Assembly: GCF_037023145.1 (NCBI RefSeq)
Contig: NZ_CP146091.1
Coordinates: forward strand, 806,001-870,000
From: Ralstonia sp. RRA
Lineage (GTDB): Bacteria; Pseudomonadota; Gammaproteobacteria; Burkholderiales; Burkholderiaceae
Length of the DNA stretch: 64,000 bases
Direction of reading: 5' to 3'
Shown here: piece by piece, positions 52,278 through 62,298 of the stretch
How positions within the stretch are numbered: the stretch's first letter is position 1
How the letters are laid out: every line of letters begins with the position of its first letter
Notes under the pieces: generated by a model
The model's database searches: none
What the model was told of the DNA's origin: nothing
Seen by the model: only the letters and a program-made list of their open reading frames with translations
Made by a program: the position numbers and the translations under genes

Positions 52278-52763
52278 TCAGTTGCTGATGAACGCCGGCC
52301 ACACCGGGAACTGCAGCTTGAGCCCATAGACGAAGGCCGCCAGGCTCACCAGCACCATCACGATGGCGGTGCCGACCGCGCCCCTCCATGTGAACTCGTG
52401 GCTGGCCATGCTGGAGACGAGCACCAGCCCCACCAGCGAGAGCACCAGCCCCAGCGCCTGCAGCAGCAACCCGAACAGCACCACCGAGCCGAGAATCCAC
52501 AGGAGCGTCTTGATGTCCCAGCGCGGGATGCGGTCTGCCACGCCCTTGCGCGACAGCGATTGCACGACCACCACCACACCCAGCAGTACCAGCACCATCC
52601 CCAGCCAGAACGGGAAGTAGCCGGGGCCCATGGAGGAGGCTGTGCCCATGCGGTAGCCGCGCGCCAGGAACGCGAATGCCGCGCCCGCAACGATGAACAG
52701 GATGCCCGACGCAAAGTCCTGGTGACTACGGATCACCGGGCGGCTTTGTGGATCGTTCTGCAA
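52278..52763 (-). CDS. tctB: Tripartite tricarboxylate transporter, small permease (TctB)
   Basis: The 161-residue protein has four spans (ILFIVAGAAFAFLARG, FWLGMVLVLLGVVVVV, LWILGSVVLFGLLLQALGLVLSLVGLVLVS, AIVMVLVSLAAFVYGL) and the TctB GxGYFPFWLG motif. I chose a TTG start at 52761-52763 because AGGAGGAA lies 7-8 bp before it. An ATG upstream has no ribosome-binding site. It is first of the tctBA pair. Confidence 0.9.
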   Translation of the reverse strand: MQNDPQSRPVIRSHQDFASGILFIVAGAAFAFLARGYRMGTASSMGPGYFPFWLGMVLVLLGVVVVVQSLSRKGVADRIPRWDIKTLLWILGSVVLFGLLLQALGLVLSLVGLVLVSSMASHEFTWRGAVGTAIVMVLVSLAAFVYGLKLQFPVWPAFISN

Positions 52764-53011
52764 GATGGGGTTCCTCCTGTGGGCATGCGGCGCATCGCTT
52801 TGCAGGTGGCCGAATGGCGGCAAAGCGCCGACCAAGTGTGCACGCTAAGCAGAGCGGCTTTCAAGCACCTCGCAGGGGGAAGCAGGTCGTGCGGTGGCCC
52901 GGTGGGGCGCATGGGCAAACGGTTCAGGGTTTGTCCCTAACCGCGGAAGGGCGGGAGAGCGAGGAAGAGAGCGGGCCGCGCAACGCTGTCGCGGCCCATT
53001 GCCATTGCGAA

Positions 53012-53464
53012 CTACATGCCGATGCCGCGCGCCATCAGCACAGCCGCCAGCGGAATGAAGATGATCAGGTGCGATTCGATCATGACCCAGCGGCGCGTCT
53101 TGGCAATCTCCGACGGCGGTGGCACGAAGTCGGGCAGCGTCTTGCCTTGCTTGTTCCAGCGCAGGATGGTGACGGTCGGGATGATCGACAGCAGCCCCAC
53201 CAGGATGAACAACCCGATCTTGACGTGGAACACCGGGTTGTGGACATAGAACGCATAGCCCTTGGCGCCGTAGATCACGCGCAACGCGCCGGTAATCAGC
53301 ACCGCCAGCGCTGCGAAGCCGAAGACGGCGTCATAGCGTGCCAGGCGTTTGCGGATTTCGGGCGTCATGTCCGGCCGCAGCACTACGGCCTCGGCGGTCA
53401 GAAACACGATCAGCGTGAAGATCGAGATGTAATGCAGGTAAGCCAGCAACGCATCGAGCCACAT
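53012..53464 (-). CDS. DUF2214 family membrane protein
   Basis: The 150-residue protein has four spans, beginning MWLDALLAYLHYISIFTLIVFLTAEAVVL and containing GALRVIYGAKGYAFYVHNPVFHVKIGLFI, typical of DUF2214. Function is unknown. It lies 52 bp downstream of the CoA-transferase gene on the same strand. Confidence 0.82.
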   Translation of the reverse strand: MWLDALLAYLHYISIFTLIVFLTAEAVVLRPDMTPEIRKRLARYDAVFGFAALAVLITGALRVIYGAKGYAFYVHNPVFHVKIGLFILVGLLSIIPTVTILRWNKQGKTLPDFVPPPSEIAKTRRWVMIESHLIIFIPLAAVLMARGIGM

Positions 53465-53516
53465 GGTGACCTCGTGAGGGTGGGGAAACCGGGGTAAAAA
53501 ATGATCGGGGCGTGCG

Positions 53517-54737
53517 CTAAATGACTCCACGCGTGCGCAGAGCCTCGATCTGATCGGCACTCAGGTCGAGCACGTCGCGCAGCACCGCCTCGGTGTGTTC
53601 GCCGAGCAGCGGTGGGTGGCTCGCGGCCTTGGGTGGCGTAACGCTCATCTTGACGGGGCTGCCGACCAGCTTGACGGTGCCGGCGCTCGGGTGGGGCAAG
53701 TCGACACGCAGGCCGCGCGCCTGTACCTGCTCGTTGTCGAACACTTCGTCGAGGTTGTTGATCGGGCCGCAGGGCACGCCGGCGGCTTCGAGCTTGTCGA
53801 TCCACTCCCCCTTGCCGAAGCGTTTGACCATCTCAGCCAGGATCGGCACCAGCACATCTCGGTTGGCCACGCGCTGCGGGTTGGTGGCAAAGCGCGGGTC
53901 GTCGGCCAGTTCGGGCATGCCGCCGGCGTCGACAAAGCGGCGGAACTGCCCATCGTTGCCGACTGCGACGATGATCCAGCCGTTCGATGCCTGGAAGGTC
54001 TGGTACGGCACGATGTTTGGATGCGCGTTGCCCCAGCGCTTGGGCGCCTGGCCGCTGGCCAAGTAGTTGGTGTTCATGTTGGCCAGCATCGCCACCTGCA
54101 CGTCGAGCAGCGCCATGTCGATGTACTGGCCTTCGCCGGTGCGGTCCCGGTGCGCGAGCGCGGCCAAAACGGCGACGGTGGAATACATGCCGGTCATCAA
54201 ATCGGAGATGGCCACGCCGGCCTTCTGCGGGCCGCCGCCGGGCAGGTCGTCGCGCTCGCCCGTCAGGCTCATGAAGCCGCCCATGCCCTGCACGATGAAG
54301 TCGTAGCCGGCGCGCGCGGCATACGGGCCGGTCTGGCCGAAACCGGTGATGGAGCAGTAGATCAGGTCTGGCTTGATGGCCTTGAGCGACTCATAGTCGA
54401 GCCCGTACTTCTTGAGCTGGCCGACCTTGTAGTTCTCCAGCACCACATCCGCATGCGCGGCGAGCTTGCGGACGATGTCCTGGCCCTCGGGCGTGCTGAT
54501 GTCGACGGTGATCGAGCGCTTGTTGCGGTTGGCGGCCAGGTAGTACGCGGCCTCGGCGGTGTCCTCGCCGGCCTCGTCCTTCAGCCAGGGCGGGCCCCAG
54601 GTGCGGGTGTCATCGCCGGCGCCTGGGCGCTCCACCTTGATGACGTCGGCGCCAAAATCGGCGAGGTTTTGCGCGCACCACGGGCCGGCAAGTACGCGGG
54701 TCAGGTCAAGAACACGGAGATGGCTCAGAGCGCCCAT
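53517..54737 (-). CDS. Family III CoA-transferase (CaiB/BaiF)
   Basis: The 406-residue protein shows LRVLDLTRVLAGPWCAQNLADFGADVIKVERP at the N-terminus and the catalytic aspartate in MALLDVQVAMLANMN (about residue 195). It moves CoA between carboxylic acids. The substrate cannot be read; formyl-, succinyl- and carnitine-type members share these motifs. It diverges from alaS. Confidence 0.92.
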   Translation of the reverse strand: MGALSHLRVLDLTRVLAGPWCAQNLADFGADVIKVERPGAGDDTRTWGPPWLKDEAGEDTAEAAYYLAANRNKRSITVDISTPEGQDIVRKLAAHADVVLENYKVGQLKKYGLDYESLKAIKPDLIYCSITGFGQTGPYAARAGYDFIVQGMGGFMSLTGERDDLPGGGPQKAGVAISDLMTGMYSTVAVLAALAHRDRTGEGQYIDMALLDVQVAMLANMNTNYLASGQAPKRWGNAHPNIVPYQTFQASNGWIIVAVGNDGQFRRFVDAGGMPELADDPRFATNPQRVANRDVLVPILAEMVKRFGKGEWIDKLEAAGVPCGPINNLDEVFDNEQVQARGLRVDLPHPSAGTVKLVGSPVKMSVTPPKAASHPPLLGEHTEAVLRDVLDLSADQIEALRTRGVI

Positions 54738-54839
54738 GGATAACGAATCTGCACAATCGGAACGGGTGCACTCTACACCACGCCCCGGCGGTCCTGCAGG
54801 CCCATGCGACGAACCGGGGAAAATGCGACGCGAACCCCG

Positions 54840-54845
54840 TATAAT
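54840..54845 (+). promoter_or_regulatory. -10 element of alaS
   Basis: TATAAT, a perfect -10, lies about 75 bp before the alaS start. No good -35 is seen at the right distance. Confidence 0.5.
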
Positions 54846-54921
54846 CAACGGTTTGCACTAATCTAAGGCGCTCAGGAGCGGGATGCTCCCAGGCGCAATG
54901 CTGACTCCGGCACCTCGCGAC

Positions 54922-57564
<2,643 letters not shown>

Positions 57565-57592
57565 TGTAGCACCTTGAACCTGATGCGCTGAA

Positions 57593-57629
57593 CGGCGCGC
57601 GTTCCCGGCAACGGGGCGCGCGCCGTTTT
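57593..57629 (+). terminator. Terminator after alaS
   Basis: GGCGCGCG...GCGCGCGCC hairpin followed by GTTTTATTTT, about 30 bp after the stop codon. Confidence 0.75.
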
Positions 57630-57640
57630 ATTTTGGCTGG

Positions 57641-59503
57641 TCAATGCCGGATGGACTGTGTGAGCAAGACTGGGGGCACCCGCATAAAGACCCGCAGTCG
57701 CTCGTTCCTGTCACCGGGGCGGGCGCCGGACCAGAACGGCTGCCATTCGCGGCCGGGCGTTCGTGCGTGCGTGTGGCTGTCCTGGAGGATCAGCCATCGG
57801 CAGGTATGGGTCGACGACTGCGCCAGCGGGCGGTGCAGGATGCCGGTGAAGTAGTGCAGCATGGGCGCCTCGGACTCGCCCAGATGCAGACTCGCCATGC
57901 AGTCGTCTGCGTGCCATGCCGGGGCCAACTTGCTGCTGAGGTTGTTGAACACCGAGCGATAGCTCTTGGCCTCGTCCAGCCAGGGCAGCAGCAGGGTGGC
58001 GACCAACCCCCAGCCCACCAGGGCGCCGGCCGCCCAGGACAGCGCGCCGCGCCACACCCCTGCCCGCCGCAGATGTGGCAGCAGGCGCAACCATCCCACC
58101 GTGAGCACCAATGCGGCGCCTACCAGCCAGGGTTCGATCGGCATGGTCCAATCGACTGGCAACCAGCGTTCAAGCCAGCGCACGCTCGCCCGCGAGGTGT
58201 TCTCTGTCATGACCGCCCAGAGCAGCCACGCCAGTACCGCCATGCCGCCAAACAGCACCCGGCTGAGGTAATCCCATCCGACATGCAGACGCATCGGCAG
58301 TCGCGCGATTGCCTGCTGGCCGAGCAGCGCCAGCGGCACCATGAAAGGCAGCAGATAGAGCGGGCGCGCTGTTGCAGAGACCTGTAGCGCGAGCAGCCCC
58401 ACACCCGCGAAGAGGGCCGGTAGGGCGACGCGCGGCGTCCGCCACTCGCGCCACGCGCCGCAGGCCAGTGCCAGCAATGCAAGCGGGCCCGCGGGAAAGC
58501 CGATGGTCAGCAGCGAGTGCCAGACGTAGAACGGGTCGTCGTTCTCTGCGCCCAGCACCGGCACGGAAAAGCCCAGGAAGCGGCCGATGTTGTTGTCCCA
58601 GAACCAGACGTGAAACAGGTCTGGTGCACGCAGGTAGAACAACGTTGGCCAGATCGTGGCGAAGGGCAGGAACACCAGCGCGGCGGTACCCAACTGGCGC
58701 AGGAACGCGCGGCTGCGGCAGGCTGGAAACGGCACGCAGGCCCCGACCAGCGTGATGCAGAACACCAGCGGAATGAATATGCCTTTCGCCAACAGTGCGA
58801 TCCCCATGCCCACGCCAAGCCAAACTGCGGAGCTGCGCCTGCGCGCCGTGGGCTGCACGGCTGCCTGCACGCATTCGAACAGCCCGCAGAAGCCGATGGC
58901 GGTGCCGGCCAGCAGGGCCACGTCGGTGATCATGTCGTGCGTGTGTTTGACCACGATCAGTGAGCCCGCGCACAGCGCCAATGTGCCGAGCACACGCGGG
59001 TCCGCCCACGAAGGTGCGTTGGTGGCGGCGCGTGCCAGGCGCGCGGTGAAGGCGAAGGCCAGGCCAGCAAACAACGCGCTGGCGAGCCGTGCGGCGTCGT
59101 GCGCTGGCAGTTCATCCCATAGCAGCCAGGCCAGGCCGCTGGCGACCCACGCATACAGCGGCGGCTTCTCTACAAAGGGTTGCCCTGCACTGGTCGGTAC
59201 GATCAGGTCGCCGGTTTCCAGCATGTGCTGGATGATGCCGAACGTGTAGGTCTCATCCTGCTTCCAGGGGTCGTGGCCGAGCGTGCCTGGCAGCAGGTAG
59301 GCGCAGGCGATGAGCACCGCGAAGATCCACGTGCTCCATTTGCGCAACGCCTGCCACGGCCAAGCGTGCGCCGCATGTGCCGCAGATGCCATGACCGCGC
59401 CGGGTGAAGACAGCGCAGCAGTGTTCGAAGCGAGGTCACGCGCGTGAGCGGTCGCGGCGGGCGCGTTGACGCTCCGCCGTTCAGGGCGTGTCGGTTCCAG
59501 CAT
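57641..59503 (-). CDS. Polytopic glycosyltransferase, GT39/ArnT-like
   Basis: The 620-residue protein has a first span around residues 58-75 followed by the signature HDPWKQDETYTFGIIQHMLETGD (acidic DE in the first loop) and PFVEKPPLYAW. About ten more spans precede a C-terminal soluble tail. This is the ArnT/PMT-like lipid-linked sugar transferase architecture. The sugar and acceptor cannot be inferred. The N-terminal 40 residues are poorly conserved. Confidence 0.88.
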   Translation of the reverse strand: MLEPTRPERRSVNAPAATAHARDLASNTAALSSPGAVMASAAHAAHAWPWQALRKWSTWIFAVLIACAYLLPGTLGHDPWKQDETYTFGIIQHMLETGDLIVPTSAGQPFVEKPPLYAWVASGLAWLLWDELPAHDAARLASALFAGLAFAFTARLARAATNAPSWADPRVLGTLALCAGSLIVVKHTHDMITDVALLAGTAIGFCGLFECVQAAVQPTARRRSSAVWLGVGMGIALLAKGIFIPLVFCITLVGACVPFPACRSRAFLRQLGTAALVFLPFATIWPTLFYLRAPDLFHVWFWDNNIGRFLGFSVPVLGAENDDPFYVWHSLLTIGFPAGPLALLALACGAWREWRTPRVALPALFAGVGLLALQVSATARPLYLLPFMVPLALLGQQAIARLPMRLHVGWDYLSRVLFGGMAVLAWLLWAVMTENTSRASVRWLERWLPVDWTMPIEPWLVGAALVLTVGWLRLLPHLRRAGVWRGALSWAAGALVGWGLVATLLLPWLDEAKSYRSVFNNLSSKLAPAWHADDCMASLHLGESEAPMLHYFTGILHRPLAQSSTHTCRWLILQDSHTHARTPGREWQPFWSGARPGDRNERLRVFMRVPPVLLTQSIRH

Positions 59504-59910
59504 GACGAAAGGGTTTCCAGTTTGCCGGATGCGGTCCGGAGAACCCGGCCGATCGGCTTATGCGTGACAAACAAGATGCCCGGCAAGGTGTGCCGAGGCG
59601 GCCTGGAGTACATCACGCTCGTCTTACGGAGACCCTGAGCGCCTGCGCCGGAATCTGAGCAATCGATTTCAGCCGGTGCACGTGGCTGGCTGGATGCGCC
59701 TTTTGGGGCATCCGGCACTGGGGTGGCGTCTTGTCTACGCAACGCAAACAAGTTGGCCGATGCCTCCAATGCTGGAGACAGGCCACGCCATCGCCTATAC
59801 CGGTCAGACGCTGCGGGTTGCAGGCTGCCTGGCAGGCAATTTGCATTGGCCGAGCCCGTTGTCCCCCGCAGTGCCCGTCGTACCCCTTACCCCAAAATCC
59901 GAGGAGAACC
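59504..59910. other. Noncoding gap between glycosyltransferase and permease genes
   Basis: No convincing gene is seen in this 407-bp space. Frames here are short, or antisense to neighbours, with no ribosome-binding site. It should contain the two divergent promoters; no strong sigma70 match stands out. Confidence 0.4.
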
Positions 59911-61017
59911 ATGAGCGTCCTATCTGACAAGGTCGACGCTGTGCCGCCAGAGCCTTTGGCTGCGCGGCGCAGCAAACGATTGCTACGGGCGGTCGCAGCC
60001 GGCGTGCTGGTGGCGGCCGGCATCGGCGCATCGACCCAGCCGGTTGCGCAACTCGCGCCGGAATCGCACGCGCGCAAGGTCAAGGTGCTGATCATCAGCA
60101 TGTTTGCGCCCGAGGCGCAGCCGTGGATCGACAAGCTGGGCCTCACGCAGGATGTGCCCGTGCCCGGTCTGTCGATCGACTATCCGAACGTCCACTGCAA
60201 CGCCAACGATGTGTGTCAGCTCACCACCGGCATGGGCAAGGCGAATGCCGCGTCATCGGTGTCGGCGCTGATCTACAGCGGCAAATTTGACCTGCAGCGC
60301 ACGTACTTCCTGGTGGCAGGCATTGCTGGGATTGATCCGTCGCAAGGCACGCTGGGCAGCGCTGCATGGGCGCGTTTCCTGGTCGACAGCGACATCGCGT
60401 GGGAGATCGACGCGCGCGAAGTGCCCACCAACTGGCCCAGTGGCTTCATCGGTATCAACACGCAGGGCCCGGGGCAGAGGCCGCCGCTGGACTACAAGAC
60501 GGAAGTGTTTCGCGTGAACGAGGCATTGCTACAGAAGGCGCTGGCGCTCTCCAAGGGTGCGGCGCTTGACGACAATGCCACTGCACGCGCGTATCGCGCC
60601 AATTACCCCAGCGCACCGGCCAACCAGCCGCCTGCTGTCGTGCAGTGCGACACCGCCGCCGGCAACACCTACTGGCACGGCGCCAAGATGGGCGAGCGCG
60701 AAGCCGCGTGGGTCAAGCTGCTGACGGATGGGCAGGGCACCTACTGCACCACGCAGCAGGAAGACAACGCCACGTTCGAAGCGCTCACGCGCGGGTCGAA
60801 GGCGGGTCTGCTCGATCTGCAACGCGTGGCCGTGCTGCGTACCGCATCCAACTTCGACCGGCCGTATCCGGGGCAGACGCCGTATGACTCGCTGGTCAAC
60901 AGCAACTCGGGCGGGTTCGTGCCGTCGCTCAACAACCTCTATCTGGCGGGCGGTCCGCTGGTCAACGAGATCGTCACGCGCTGGAGCGTGTGGAAACACG
61001 GAGTGCCCTCGCCATGA
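59911..61017 (+). CDS. Purine nucleoside permease-like protein (NUP family), copy 1
   Basis: The 368-residue protein starts at an ATG behind GAGGAGAACC. It has an N-terminal hydrophobic stretch (LLRAVAAGVLVAAGIGAS) and then the NUP-family domain: VKVLIISMFAPEAQPWIDKLGL, TTGMGKANAASSVSALIYS, GIAGIDPSQGTLGSAAWARF, and GTYCTTQQEDNATFEALTRG. NUP was described in Candida as a nucleoside permease, but the fold relates to nucleoside phosphorylases, so an enzymatic role is possible. It is tandem with a close paralog. Confidence 0.85.
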   Translation: MSVLSDKVDAVPPEPLAARRSKRLLRAVAAGVLVAAGIGASTQPVAQLAPESHARKVKVLIISMFAPEAQPWIDKLGLTQDVPVPGLSIDYPNVHCNANDVCQLTTGMGKANAASSVSALIYSGKFDLQRTYFLVAGIAGIDPSQGTLGSAAWARFLVDSDIAWEIDAREVPTNWPSGFIGINTQGPGQRPPLDYKTEVFRVNEALLQKALALSKGAALDDNATARAYRANYPSAPANQPPAVVQCDTAAGNTYWHGAKMGEREAAWVKLLTDGQGTYCTTQQEDNATFEALTRGSKAGLLDLQRVAVLRTASNFDRPYPGQTPYDSLVNSNSGGFVPSLNNLYLAGGPLVNEIVTRWSVWKHGVPSP

Positions 61018-62051
61018 TCGAATCCAAGAGCACAACCCCCATGCGTACGATCACCAAGCTGCTCGCCGTGGGCGCGGCCGCGCTGACCTTGAACAGCTGT
61101 GCGTATGACGGCGTCAAGGTCATCGTCATCAACATGTTCCAGGGCGAAGCCCAGCCCTTCATCGACCGCTATGACCTGAAGGAGAAGGTCTATATCTCCG
61201 GCCTGTCGCCCGACGCGCCCAACATGCTGTGCAACTACGACGGCGTCTGCCAGGTGACCACCGGCATGGGCTACGCGAATGCGGCGTCGACCATCTCAGC
61301 ACTGCTCTATCGCAGCAAGCTGGACCTGACGCACACCTATTTCGTGATCGCCGGTATTGCGGGTATTGATCCGGGGCAGGGTACGGTGGGCTCGGCGGCG
61401 TGGGCGCGCTATGCGGTGGACTACGGCCTGTCGCACGAGATTGATGCGCGCGAAATGCCTGCCGGCTGGCCTTACGGCTACTTCGGCATCGGCACCAAGG
61501 GCCCCGGGCAGAAGCCGCCGCTGGACTACCGCACCGAGGTGTTCCAGTTGAACGAAACGCTGTTGCAGAAGGCGTTCACCCTGTCGAAATCGGCCACGCT
61601 GGAAGACAGCCCAGAGGCCATCGCCTTCCGCAAGAATTACGCGTTTGCGCCGGCCAATCAGCCGCCATCGGTCATCCAGTGCGATGTGGCCTCTGCCGAC
61701 ACGTGGTGGGCGGGCCGCAACCTGGGCCAGCGCGCGCGTGATTGGGTGAAGACGATGACCGACAACAAGGGCACCTACTGCACCACTGCACAGGAGGACA
61801 ACGCCACGCTGGAAGTGCTCACACGCGGTGCCCGTGCCGGCAAGGTCGATTTCAGCCGCGTGGCGCTGCTGCGTGCGGGCTCCGACTTTGACCGCCCGTA
61901 CGACGGCCAGACGGCAACGGACGGCCTGATCAACTACGCGCAGCAGGGCGGTTTCGTGCCGGCCACGCACAACCTCGTCAATGCGGCCAAGCCGCTGCTG
62001 GACGACATCGTTGACCACTGGCCGCAGTGGCAGCAGGGGGTGCCGAATTAA
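61014..62051 (+). CDS. Purine nucleoside permease-like protein (NUP family), copy 2
   Basis: The 345-residue protein starts at ATG 61014 overlapping the previous stop (ATGA) with GGAG upstream. The N-terminus carries a lipobox-like LTLNSC, suggesting a lipoprotein. The domain repeats the segments of copy 1 (GIAGIDPGQGTVGSAAWAR, KGTYCTTAQEDNATLEVLTRG). The pair arose by tandem duplication and is cotranscribed. One copy has a cleavable-type hydrophobic N-terminus and the other a lipoprotein signal, so they may work at different envelope positions. Confidence 0.85.
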   Translation: MIESKSTTPMRTITKLLAVGAAALTLNSCAYDGVKVIVINMFQGEAQPFIDRYDLKEKVYISGLSPDAPNMLCNYDGVCQVTTGMGYANAASTISALLYRSKLDLTHTYFVIAGIAGIDPGQGTVGSAAWARYAVDYGLSHEIDAREMPAGWPYGYFGIGTKGPGQKPPLDYRTEVFQLNETLLQKAFTLSKSATLEDSPEAIAFRKNYAFAPANQPPSVIQCDVASADTWWAGRNLGQRARDWVKTMTDNKGTYCTTAQEDNATLEVLTRGARAGKVDFSRVALLRAGSDFDRPYDGQTATDGLINYAQQGGFVPATHNLVNAAKPLLDDIVDHWPQWQQGVPN

Positions 62052-62054
62052 TGG

Positions 62055-62100
62055 TTGCTTACATCACATTTCAAAATATATAATGCGAATCATTCTCATT
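62055..62100 (+). promoter_or_regulatory. Promoter with overlapping Fur box
   Basis: TTGCTT (62055-62060), 18 bp, TATAAT (62079-62084), and overlapping it AATGCGAATCATTCTCATT (62082-62100). The 15-bp core TGCGAATCATTCTCA fits the Fur 7-1-7 palindrome TGATAATNATTATCA at 12 of 14 scored positions. Fur with iron would block this promoter. It lies after the permease genes and before the siderophore receptor gene. Confidence 0.72.
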
Positions 62101-62230
62101 TGATGGGCGGCAGCGGGCACCTTGCCTGATCGCTGGCCATCGCTTCTGCCGGGCGAGCCAGCGGGTCTTCACCTGCAAGCCAACGGATCGACGCGCCGCG
62201 TGATGTTTCTGCGGCGCGTTTTTTCTTCTT
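62091..62230 (+). ncRNA. Candidate iron-regulated small RNA or attenuated leader
   Basis: A transcript from the Fur-box promoter would start near 62091 and meet a strong intrinsic terminator ending near 62230, giving about 140 nt. No frame with a ribosome-binding site is seen in it. It could be a Fur-repressed small RNA like RyhB or PrrF, or a leader in which read-through controls the receptor gene that starts at 62299. Confidence 0.35.
62191..62230 (+). terminator. Intrinsic terminator between Fur box and receptor
   Basis: ACGCGCCGC (62191-62199) and GCGGCGCGT (62211-62219) form a perfect 9-bp stem followed by TTTTTTCTTCTT. It lies downstream of the Fur-box promoter but upstream of the receptor start codon. 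Confidence 0.85.
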
Positions 62231-62298
62231 CCCCAGTGCATGACATGCATGTCGGGGCGCGCTCGGTTTGACCAATCCTGATCGAACCTTTGCCTGCG

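Noticed and set aside
53012..53464. CopD-type copper protein
   Set aside because: Four spans without the copper-binding histidine/methionine pattern; the DUF2214 pattern fits better.
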